From: Kiritimatiellota bacterium
GTDB taxonomy: Bacteria; Verrucomicrobiota; Kiritimatiellia; RFP12; UBA1067
DNA length: 7,113 nucleotides
NCBI GenBank assembly: GCA_009777165.1
Contig: WRML01000108.1
Location: 1-7,113, forward strand
Reading direction: 5' to 3'
The notes under the pieces are model-generated. The model searched no databases. It saw only the letters and a list, made by a program, of their open reading frames with translations, and was not told the DNA's origin. The translations under genes were made by a program, and so were the position numbers. How positions within the stretch are numbered: the stretch's first letter is position 1; each line of letters starts with the position of its first letter. Of the stretch, positions 1 to 7,003 are shown in pieces.

Positions 1-221
1 GCGCGGTAGATGTTCCAGCCGTGCTCGTCCATGGCGGTCAGCGGCCTGACGGTCACGTCTGCCAGGAGCGGGACGCAGAGCGACTGCACCATGTTGTTGA
101 CGATCGCGCCGAGAATCGGCACGCCGTCTTTGTTGACTGGGGGCAACACGTCACGCACGAGCGTGCCAGATGAGACCATGACGGGCTCCTGTCCGTGGAC
201 GGTGACGGAGATGGCTTTCAT
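1..221 (-). CDS. N-terminal part of a TGS-domain nucleoside (uridine) kinase-like protein, cut by the window edge
   Basis: Reading the minus strand from an ATG at 221-219 gives 73 codons, beginning MKAISVTVHGQEPVMVSSGT, that run off the left edge. The first 40 or so residues look like a TGS beta-grasp domain (short strands, then GTLVRDVLP). They are followed by an AIVNN segment, PLLADVTVRPL and GWNIYR. This order (TGS, 'VNN', 'D-V', 'G-x-x-Y-R') matches from memory the N-terminus of the long bacterial nucleoside kinases that join a TGS/ThrRS-like region to a phosphoribulokinase/uridine kinase domain. The kinase domain with its P-loop would lie outside the window, so the catalytic function cannot be confirmed here. 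A purine-rich AGAGAGGA sits about 13 bases upstream of the ATG, rather far for a ribosome binding site. A strong promoter lies upstream at 276-304. The gene is divergent from pgi. An alternative is another TGS-containing protein, but the match beyond the TGS part favours the kinase. Confidence 0.65.
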   Translation of the reverse strand, partial: MKAISVTVHGQEPVMVSSGTLVRDVLPPVNKDGVPILGAIVNNMVQSLCVPLLADVTVRPLTAMDEHGWNIYR

Positions 222-275
222 TTTTCGTTACGATTCCTCTCTTTGGCAATGAATGTTTTTAATTTCATGATGATT

Positions 276-304
276 ATTTTATTGAAAAAACAGTCAGTTG
301 CCAA
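276..304 (-). promoter_or_regulatory. Sigma70-type promoter for the kinase-like gene
   Basis: On the minus strand, TTGGCA (304-299) is followed after exactly 17 bases by TAAAAT (281-276). Each hexamer matches the housekeeping consensus at five of six positions. Transcription would start near 269, giving a leader of roughly 48 bases before the ATG at 221. The surrounding DNA is much more AT-rich than the genes. The assignment rests on sequence match and position only. Confidence 0.6.
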
Positions 305-351
305 TACGGAATTTCAGGAAATACAGAAAAAATGGCAACGTTAGGTTCGTG

Positions 352-373
352 CACATGGGGTAATCACATGGGG
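352..373. repeat. Short direct repeat (9-bp unit, 13-bp period) in the kinase-pgi gap
   Basis: CACATGGGG occurs at 352-360 and again at 365-373. It lies between the divergent promoters, about 60-80 bases upstream of the putative pgi -35 element, so it could be a paired binding site for a regulator. It is short and could be chance. Apart from this and the two promoters I see nothing else in 222-494. Confidence 0.3.
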
Positions 374-432
374 CAATGAAGGGCCGCAAAAAATCCCCTG
401 CACCCACGTTGAAGAAATCGATCCGAATATCC

Positions 433-461
433 TTTCAATCCCGTCAAAAACATCGTATACT
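433..461 (+). promoter_or_regulatory. Putative pgi-def promoter
   Basis: TATACT at 456-461 is a good -10 hexamer (five of six). With 17-bp spacing the -35 would be TTTCAA at 433-438, only a partial match. The predicted start near 468 leaves a leader of about 27 bases that contains the ribosome binding site. The -10 is convincing; the weak -35 suggests an activator or simply moderate expression. Confidence 0.45.
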
Positions 462-481
462 GCTCTTTTCGTTTTTATTAT

Positions 482-487
482 AAGGAG
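482..487 (+). promoter_or_regulatory. Ribosome binding site that sets the pgi start
   Basis: AAGGAG at 482-487 lies 7 bases before the ATG at 495 but only 1 base before the in-frame GTG at 489. Normal Shine-Dalgarno spacing therefore selects the ATG. Confidence 0.8.
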
Positions 488-494
488 TGTGGAG

Positions 495-2098
<1,604 letters not shown>

Positions 2099-2102
<4 letters not shown>

Positions 2103-2656
2103 TTCATCCGATTCTAACATTCGGGCATGACGTGCTGCGCCAGAAGGCGGTGCCGGTGGCAGAAGTCACGGACGACATCCGTAAGCTCGCGATGGACATG
2201 CTGGAGACGATGTACGCCGCAAAAGGGCTTGGCCTGGCGGCGGAACAAATCGGACGCACCGAGTGCATCTGCGTGATTGATGTCCCGCCGGACGCGGAGA
2301 AAGATACCTGCCGGGCGGCGAACGCATCGGTCGTCATGCCGTTGGTCTTGATTAACCCTGAAATCATCGCGCGTGAGGGCAAGCAGCGCAACGACGAGGG
2401 GTGCCTGAGTTTTCCGGATATTGGCGCATCCATCACACGCGCGAATCAGGTGACGGTGACATTCACGGCGCTGACGGGCGAACGCCAGACGGTCACCGTA
2501 CAAGGTTTGCTGTCGCGTGCGATCCAACATGAGGTTGACCACCTGAACGGAATCCTGCTGGTGGATAACATGAGCCATATGCAACGGCTCTCCATGTCTG
2601 GGCAGCTCAAACGCTTGCTCCGTAGCTCATCAGCCACGCCAGCGTCGCGCCGGTGA
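2099..2656 (+). CDS. def: Peptide deformylase
   Basis: Peptide deformylase is a metalloenzyme that removes the formyl group from the initiator methionine of new proteins. The GTG start at 2099 gives 185 residues beginning MIHPILTFGHDVLRQKA, a typical N-terminus, and overlaps the pgi TGA in a GTGA junction. GCGAGG about 8 bases upstream can serve as ribosome binding site. All three motifs are intact: GLGLAAEQ at 43-50, EGCLS at 100-104 with metal ligand Cys102, and HEVDH at 144-148 with ligands His144 and His148 and catalytic Glu145. The insert at 64-80 between the strands (PDAEKDTCRAANASVVM) is slightly longer than in E. coli. The last 16 codons or so (SGQLKRLLRSSSATPASRR) overlap the end of the convergent permease gene. 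This basic tail is not part of the catalytic core. The pairing with pgi is probably positional, not functional. Confidence 0.95.
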
Positions 2657-4004
2657 GTCCGATGATGGTCTCCATCACGGTCCAGGACTTGAGCGTGTCT
2701 TTCGTGCTGATGCCGAAGTAGCGGTTCACGAGCCAGAAGCCGCTGTCGTTCACGTGCGAGATCGCCGTCGCACCGGAGGCGATGGCAATGACGATGAGCG
2801 CGCGCTCGACAGGTACCCCCTCCAGCAAGGGCGCGACGATTCCCCCCGCCGTCAGCATCGCCACCGTCGCCGACCCCGCCACCGCGCGCACCAGCAGGGC
2901 GATGAGGAACGCCGCCCAGACCGGGTGCAGGCCCGTCGCCGACAGCGTCCCCGCCAACGCCTTTCCCGCGCCGCTGTCCACCAGCACCTCCTTGAACACC
3001 CCCCCCGCCCCGGTCACGAGGATGATGAGCCCGGCGGGGGCGAGCGCGGAGGTTGCGATTTCGTTCACCTTCTCGCGCGACAGCCCCCGGCACGTGCCGA
3101 GCGCGGTGAACGCCAACAGCGTGGCCGCCAGTAACGCGAAGAACGGATGGCCGATGAACGCGCAGATACGGCGCACGGTCGCGTACTCCTCGCCCGTCAG
3201 CCACGCGCCTGTCACGGTGTTGACGAGGATCAGCGCCAGCGGCAGCAGGAGGATGCCGAACACCAGCCTGAAGCTGGGCAACTGGCGCGTCTCCGCAGGG
3301 GGGGGTGTTTGCGCGAACGGCGGCGCCACGGCGTGGATGCGTTTGGCGATCCACGATCCGAAGACCGGCCCCGCCAGGACAGCGCAGGGGATGCCGATGA
3401 GCGTGCCCCAAAGGATGACGCGCCCGAGGTCCGCCCCCACCAGCTGCGCCACGGCGATCGGGCCGGGCGTGGGGGGGACGAACGCATGCGTCACCGCCAG
3501 CCCCGCCAGCAGGGGGATGCCGTAGAGGAGCAGCGATTTCTTCGTCTCGCGCGACAACGCATAGACCAGCGGCACGAGGATGATGAAACCCACGTCGAAG
3601 AAAATCGGGATGGCCACCAGGAACCCGGCGAGCGACATCGCCCATGTCGCGCGTTTCCTGCCGAAGACGCGTAACAGCGAGAGGGTCAGCCGTTCCGCAC
3701 CACCCGACACCTCCAGCAACTGCCCGAACATCGCGCCCAGCCCGACCACCACCGCAATGAACCCCAGCGTCTTGCCCATGCCCCTCTCAATGCTCTCCAT
3801 GATCTTCTCGAACGGCATTCCCGCCGCCAGCGCGGTCGCCATGCTCACGAGCAGCAGCGAGACGAACGGTTGCTGCTTCAGCTTGATGATCAAGAACAGC
3901 AGCACAACGACCGCCGCGCCGACTATGGTCCCCAGATAGATAGGGGAGGATGGCAGGCCCGCCCCCAAAACGGCATTGATGCAAACGGCAGAAACAAGTG
4001 TCAT
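2607..4004 (-). CDS. GntP-family gluconate-type H+ symporter (permease)
   Basis: This is an inner-membrane secondary transporter of the GntP family, whose members import gluconate and related sugar acids (some take D-serine or glycerate) with protons. The product is 465 residues with about twelve hydrophobic segments and no signal peptide needed. Family landmarks are visible: the THAFVPPTPGP loop at 172-182, GAGGVFKEVLVDSGAG at 332-347, RAVAGSATVAMLTAGG at 373-388, and SHVNDSGFWLVNRYFG at 416-431. The length fits the family (about 440-450). The exact substrate cannot be read from sequence. The ATG at 4004-4002 has no Shine-Dalgarno sequence, but a strong promoter ends only 9 bases upstream, so the mRNA should be nearly leaderless. 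An out-of-frame ATG lies at 4011-4009. The 3' end overlaps def by 50 bp on the opposite strand. The gene contains several G or C runs of 7-8 bases (2999-3006, 3298-3305, 3471-3477), yet the frame is intact. Confidence 0.93.
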   Translation of the reverse strand: MTLVSAVCINAVLGAGLPSSPIYLGTIVGAAVVVLLFLIIKLKQQPFVSLLLVSMATALAAGMPFEKIMESIERGMGKTLGFIAVVVGLGAMFGQLLEVSGGAERLTLSLLRVFGRKRATWAMSLAGFLVAIPIFFDVGFIILVPLVYALSRETKKSLLLYGIPLLAGLAVTHAFVPPTPGPIAVAQLVGADLGRVILWGTLIGIPCAVLAGPVFGSWIAKRIHAVAPPFAQTPPPAETRQLPSFRLVFGILLLPLALILVNTVTGAWLTGEEYATVRRICAFIGHPFFALLAATLLAFTALGTCRGLSREKVNEIATSALAPAGLIILVTGAGGVFKEVLVDSGAGKALAGTLSATGLHPVWAAFLIALLVRAVAGSATVAMLTAGGIVAPLLEGVPVERALIVIAIASGATAISHVNDSGFWLVNRYFGISTKDTLKSWTVMETIIGLTGATLAWLMSYGASV

Positions 4005-4013
4005 AGGGCATGG

Positions 4014-4042
4014 ATTTTATAAAAGGGGCATCGGCGTGTCAA
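4014..4042 (-). promoter_or_regulatory. Near-consensus sigma70 promoter giving an almost leaderless permease mRNA
   Basis: On the minus strand, a perfect TTGACA (4042-4037) is followed after 17 bases by TAAAAT (4019-4014, five of six). Only nine bases separate the -10 hexamer from the permease ATG (4004). A start 6-9 bases downstream of the -10 would give a leader of 0-3 bases. This agrees with the absence of any Shine-Dalgarno sequence there. Confidence 0.7.
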
Positions 4043-4250
4043 TGGGAAAGCAACGCATCCCGAATCTTGGAGTACAGGGGGGGGGGGCGGTCCTATGGGG
4101 GGTGGTCGGTTTCCCCCTGCGGGGGGACATACAGCCCCACGCATAGGCGACGGTTCCCCCTACAGCAACCACGTGGTGTCGGTGCACGGCGGATGCCGGC
4201 CGCTCAGTCGCAGACCAAACATGAACCGAAAAACGGAAAAGTTTTTTTTG
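4043..4250. other. G-rich, inverted-repeat-rich divergent intergenic region
   Basis: This stretch lies between the two divergent promoters and has no convincing gene. It contains a run of 11 G (4077-4087), two runs of six G (4097-4102 and 4121-4126), and a hairpin CCCCC-TGC-GGGGG (4113-4125). An outer inverted repeat pairs CCTATG (4093-4098) with CATAGG (4142-4147), and the enclosed GGGG and CCCC blocks can also pair. ACCACGTGGT (4168-4177) is a perfect 10-bp palindrome. The four G tracts could form a G-quadruplex on the plus strand. CGGTTTCCCCCT (4108-4119 area) and CGGTTCCCCCT (4151-4161) are near-duplicates. The function is unknown; a regulatory region or the remnant of a small repeat element are the likeliest explanations. 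Confidence 0.55.
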
Positions 4251-4251
4251 A

Positions 4252-4281
4252 TTGCCACACAACGGCAGATTTTGATATGGT
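4252..4281 (+). promoter_or_regulatory. Extended -10 promoter for the Gfo/Idh gene
   Basis: TTGCCA (4252-4257, five of six) is followed after 18 bases by TATGGT (4276-4281, four of six). The -10 is preceded by TGA, an extended -10 TGn element. An eight-T run lies just upstream at 4242-4249. The expected start near 4288 leaves a leader of about 24 bases. TGCC (4253-4256) and GGCA (4264-4267) form a small inverted repeat inside the promoter that could be an operator, but it is too short to call. Confidence 0.5.
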
Positions 4282-4311
4282 GTTTCCAAACTGTTCTGGA
4301 GGGATACGGTG

Positions 4312-5736
4312 ATGGAGCTTTCACGGAGGGGGTTTATCCGAAAAGGGATGGCGACAGGCGCGGTGCTGGGATTCCCGGCAATCGTCCCGGCACGGGTGCT
4401 GGGGCAGGAGGCACCGTCGAAAAAAATCCAGGTCGGGATTATCGGGTGCGGGCGCATCGCGGAGTCCATGGACATCCCTGGGGTTTGGTACAATAAAGAC
4501 TTGGCGACTATCGTGGCGTTGTCAGACCCGGACACGAAGCGCATGCGGGCGATACGCGAGCGAACGGCAAAATTGTTCGAGGGGGACCTTCCGGAACTGA
4601 AGCTGTATCAGCAGTACAAGGAGATGCTGGCGGATTCGTCCGTGGACGCGGTGATGATCTGCACGCCCGACCACTGGCACGCGCAGCAGTGTGTGGAGGC
4701 GGCGCTCGCGAAAAAGGATGTCTATGTGCAGAAACCGCTCGCGCTGTCGGTGTTCGAGAGCAGAAGCATCACGGACGTGGTGAAGAAGACGGGGTGCGTG
4801 TTCCACTTGGGGACGCAGCAGCGTTCCGAAGGCAAGGGTACGTCTGGCCCGCACTTCCGCAAGGCCGCCGAGTATGTGAGGAACGGGCGCATCGGGCGCG
4901 TGACGAAAGTCGAGATCGGCCTGCCGGGCGAGCCGGACGAGCCCGAACTGCCGCTGGAGCAGCCGGTGCCGGACACGTTTGATTATGACCTGTGGCTGGG
5001 CTGTGCGCCGCTCGCGCCGTTCAGCGAGTTGCGCACACACCCACAGGGGAAGGGCGCCGCCGCCGACTTCGGGCGCCCGGGGTGGATGTCCCTGGAGGCC
5101 TACGATTTGGGTATGATCGCGAACTGGGGGGCCCACCACATTGACATCCTGCAGTGGGCGCTCGGCATGGAGCGTTCGGGGCCCGTCAAGGTCGAGTCGA
5201 ACACGGAATTCCCCCAGCGACGGCTATGGGACGTACACGGTAAGCTGGATGTGAGGCTGGAGTACGCGAACGGGATCCCTGTGCATCTCGCGGGTTTGAA
5301 CACCTACCCGAACGGTGTGCGGTTCATCGGCGAGGAGGGCTGGATTTTCTGTAGCCGCGGATCGGAGAAGGCCATCAGCAACGTGCCGAGCGCGGGGGGG
5401 CAGCATGGCCTCTGGCGCCCGCTGGAAGCAAGTGCGGCGAACGTGATCGAGGGGGAGGTCGAAAAACCACTGGCGCGGAACCCCGACAATCACCACCGCC
5501 CGTGGTTCACGAGCATCCGCTCGCGCCAGCCCACGACTATGCCGGTGGAGACCGCGCATTACTCGACAACGGCGTGCATCGTGGCGTATATCGCGATGAA
5601 GCGGGGGATCCCGCTGACATGGGATCCCAAGGCCGAACGCTTCGTGAACGATGCCGCCGCCAACGCCATGCTCACCCGCGCCGAACGCGCACCCTACGGG
5701 ACAGGGAATGTACTAAATGTACTAAAGGAAAGGTAG
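4312..5736 (+). CDS. Tat-exported Gfo/Idh/MocA-family NAD(P)-dependent oxidoreductase
   Basis: Enzymes of this family oxidise or reduce sugars and related polyols with bound NAD(P). Some instead use the cofactor for redox-assisted hydrolysis. The product is 474 residues. It opens with a twin-arginine signal, ELSRRGFIRKG at 2-12, followed by a hydrophobic stretch and a likely cleavage region near residues 27-34, so it should be exported folded, with cofactor already bound. The Rossmann motif GIIGCGRIAES is at 42-52. TPDHWHAQQCVEAAL at 118-132 leads to VQKPLAL with the likely catalytic Lys141 (QKP in place of the common EKP). NWGAHHIDILQWALG at 271-285 is the conserved C-terminal-domain motif. 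The tail WDPKAERFVNDAAANAML is typical of the exported group known from Planctomycetes and relatives. ATG 4312 is chosen over GTG 4309 because GGAGGG (4298-4303) lies 8 bases before it. The substrate is unknown. It shares a strand with nrnA 29 bp downstream. Confidence 0.92.
   Translation: MELSRRGFIRKGMATGAVLGFPAIVPARVLGQEAPSKKIQVGIIGCGRIAESMDIPGVWYNKDLATIVALSDPDTKRMRAIRERTAKLFEGDLPELKLYQQYKEMLADSSVDAVMICTPDHWHAQQCVEAALAKKDVYVQKPLALSVFESRSITDVVKKTGCVFHLGTQQRSEGKGTSGPHFRKAAEYVRNGRIGRVTKVEIGLPGEPDEPELPLEQPVPDTFDYDLWLGCAPLAPFSELRTHPQGKGAAADFGRPGWMSLEAYDLGMIANWGAHHIDILQWALGMERSGPVKVESNTEFPQRRLWDVHGKLDVRLEYANGIPVHLAGLNTYPNGVRFIGEEGWIFCSRGSEKAISNVPSAGGQHGLWRPLEASAANVIEGEVEKPLARNPDNHHRPWFTSIRSRQPTTMPVETAHYSTTACIVAYIAMKRGIPLTWDPKAERFVNDAAANAMLTRAERAPYGTGNVLNVLKER
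5708..5725 (+). repeat. Perfect tandem 9-bp duplication at the end of the oxidoreductase gene
   Basis: ATGTACTAA is present twice in direct succession. In the reading frame it encodes the repeated residues NVL-NVL at 467-472, just before the KER end of the protein. It looks like a recent in-frame slippage duplication; the short basic tail can probably tolerate it. Confidence 0.85.
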
Positions 5737-5765
5737 GGCGACGGCATCCCGCCTCGCCAGAAGAG

Positions 5766-6794
5766 ATGACGGTTCATCAGAAAAGACGCAACATGTTGCA
5801 CGCACGCCAGAAAAAGACAACCCCGGCCGAGGACATCCTACGCGCGTTCAAGGGTGCAAAATCCATTTTGATCTCCGGGCATATCCGTACGGACGGCGAC
5901 TCGCTGGGGAGCATGATTGCGCTGGCGCACCTGCTCAACCGCGCAGGGTTCAAGGCGGTCGCCGCAGGGGAGCGCAGGGAAGAGCTGGGGGCCCCCGGAT
6001 TCCTGCGCGGCACCGAGCGGCTCATTCGTCCCGCTGCCGCCGCGAAAATGAGATTCGACCTGTTGGTGACCGTGGACTGCGGCGCGGTTGACCGTTTGCC
6101 GCCCCCCCTCCAGAACGCTGTCAAGACCTGCACCGTGGTCAACCTTGACCACCATGTGACCAACACCCGCTTCGGCACGTTCAACTGGGTTGACCCAAAG
6201 GCATCCTCCACGGGCGAGATTGTCTGGCGGCTCGCACGTAAAGCCAAATGGGCGCTGGACGACATCGCGGCGGAAGCGTTGTGGGTGGCGATCATCACGG
6301 ACACCGGCCGCTTCGCGTATGACATGACCAAGCCCGCGACGTTGCGGTGTGCCGCGGACCTGTTGCGTTACGGTGTGCGGACCCCTTTCATCAACGACAC
6401 GATTTACGCATCGTTCTCCGCCGTCAACATCGAGCTCAAGCGCCGCGCGTTCAAGACGTTGGAGATTCTCAACCACGGCGAGATTGCCTCCGTGACGCTG
6501 ACGCGGAAAGACTTTGAAGCGGCGGGTGGCGCAAAGGTGGACGCGGAGGATGTGATTGACATCCCGCGCAGCCTTGCCGGGAACCGCGTCGCGCTCTGCT
6601 TTTACGAGAGCAGAGAGAACCCGTTGGAAACGCGCGTCAGCATCCGCACCCACACGCCTCTCGACGCGACCGTGCTGGCCAAGCGATTCGGCGGCGGCGG
6701 GCACCCCCGCGCCGGCGGTTGCACGATCAACGCGCCACTCCGCCAAGCCCGCAAGCTCGTGCTGGAGGCGGTCAGGGAGTGGCTCCATGATTGA
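5766..6794 (+). CDS. nrnA: DHH/DHHA1 phosphoesterase, NrnA-type oligoribonuclease / pAp phosphatase
   Basis: NrnA-type enzymes degrade very short RNA (nanoRNA, including linear dinucleotides) and dephosphorylate pAp to AMP in the cytoplasm, using Mn2+. From ATG 5766 the product is 342 residues; from the alternative ATG 5793 it is 333. Both fit a family of about 310-340. Neither start has a good Shine-Dalgarno sequence: AGAAGAG abuts the first, and a weak AGAAAAG lies about 8 bases before the second. The DHH domain motifs are GHIRTDGDSLGS at 38-49 (Thr where Pro is usual), VTVDCG with Asp104, NLDHH at 126-130 and IITDTGRFAYD with Asp179. The C-terminal DHHA1 domain ends in FGGGGHPRAGGC at 308-319, the substrate-binding glycine motif. 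All metal ligands expected for the family are present. The gene follows the oxidoreductase by 29 bp and precedes selC by 4 bp, so it is likely co-transcribed with one or both. Confidence 0.9.
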   Translation: MTVHQKRRNMLHARQKKTTPAEDILRAFKGAKSILISGHIRTDGDSLGSMIALAHLLNRAGFKAVAAGERREELGAPGFLRGTERLIRPAAAAKMRFDLLVTVDCGAVDRLPPPLQNAVKTCTVVNLDHHVTNTRFGTFNWVDPKASSTGEIVWRLARKAKWALDDIAAEALWVAIITDTGRFAYDMTKPATLRCAADLLRYGVRTPFINDTIYASFSAVNIELKRRAFKTLEILNHGEIASVTLTRKDFEAAGGAKVDAEDVIDIPRSLAGNRVALCFYESRENPLETRVSIRTHTPLDATVLAKRFGGGGHPRAGGCTINAPLRQARKLVLEAVREWLHD

Positions 6795-6798
6795 TTTT

Positions 6799-6895
6799 GA
6801 GGGCGAACAGGTACCTGGTGGGCCTCCCGGACTTCAAATCCGGTGTGGGGTTTTAACCGGCCCCGGTTGGGTTCGATTCCCACTCGCCCTCGCCA
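6799..6895 (+). tRNA. selC: Selenocysteine tRNA (anticodon TCA)
   Basis: This RNA carries selenocysteine to in-frame UGA codons. It is charged with serine, converted by SelA and delivered by SelB. The 8-bp acceptor stem GAGGGCGA/TCGCCCTC (6799-6806 with 6884-6891) is perfect, followed by discriminator G6892 and an encoded CCA. The anticodon arm is CCGGA-CTTCAAA-TCCGG (6827-6843) with TCA at 6834-6836. The D arm (6809-6825) is long with a very small loop, as in tRNA-Sec. The variable arm (6846-6865) can form up to 7 bp around GGGG/CCCC with a TTAACC loop. The T arm has the TTCGATT loop (6872-6878). Its outermost base pair would be T6867 with C6883, a mismatch where a fifth pair is expected. 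The extra-long acceptor, the long variable arm and the TCA anticodon together exclude ordinary tRNA-Ser and suppressor tRNAs. No selenoprotein gene is visible nearby. A seven-T run follows directly. Confidence 0.95.
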
Positions 6896-6902
6896 TTTTT
6901 TT
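6884..6902 (+). terminator. T run directly after selC, possible transcription end
   Basis: The encoded CCA is followed at once by seven T residues (6896-6902). The GC-rich acceptor and T arms of the tRNA could act as the hairpin of an intrinsic terminator, with the T run as the release tract. No separate hairpin lies between the tRNA and the T run, so this is only a plausible reading. Confidence 0.4.
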
Positions 6903-6943
6903 AAGGGACAGTGAGGACGGGCGGGGGCCGGCACGTTCGGTCG

Positions 6944-6974
6944 TTTCAACGGCGGAAAGGACGTTCCGTTGAAA
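6944..6974. repeat. Inverted repeat downstream of selC
   Basis: TTTCAACGG (6944-6952) and CCGTTGAAA (6966-6974) are perfect 9-bp arms around a 13-base loop. An alternative fold pairs TTTCAA with TTGAAA and CGGAA with TTCCG. No T run follows on either strand, so it is not a classical terminator. It could be a binding site, an RNA hairpin or the end of a small mobile repeat. Confidence 0.6.
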
Positions 6975-7003
6975 AATGCGCTAGGGCGTGTTCACACAAA
7001 AGA

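Noticed and set aside
2782..3525. Plus-strand open frame (247 codons) antisense to the permease
   Set aside because: It is a shadow of GC-rich codons with low-complexity Ala/Pro/Ser content, no ribosome binding site and no family resemblance.
2446..3645. Long minus-strand frame (399 codons) overlapping the permease and def
   Set aside because: It is a frame-shifted reading of the permease gene, very rich in Arg, Gly and Ala, without membrane segments. The permease frame carries all family motifs.
4077..4250. A riboswitch or known leader RNA for the oxidoreductase
   Set aside because: The predicted promoter lies downstream of the structured part, so this DNA would not be in the mRNA leader, and no known riboswitch motif is recognised.
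4017..4544. Minus-strand open frame (175 codons) covering the intergenic region and the oxidoreductase start
   Set aside because: It crosses the oxidoreductase promoter and signal sequence on the opposite strand. Its peptide has no recognisable domain, and the region is better explained as regulatory DNA.
5502..5765. An 88-codon N-terminal extension of the NrnA-type protein
   Set aside because: It overlaps the end of the oxidoreductase gene in another frame and is Arg-rich. Family members begin close to the AEDILRAF helix, so ATG 5766 or 5793 is preferred.
6981..7000. CTAGGGCGTGTTCACAC-like segment as a possible insertion-sequence end
   Set aside because: It looked vaguely like a transposon terminus, but there is no matching inverted end, target duplication or transposase in the window.
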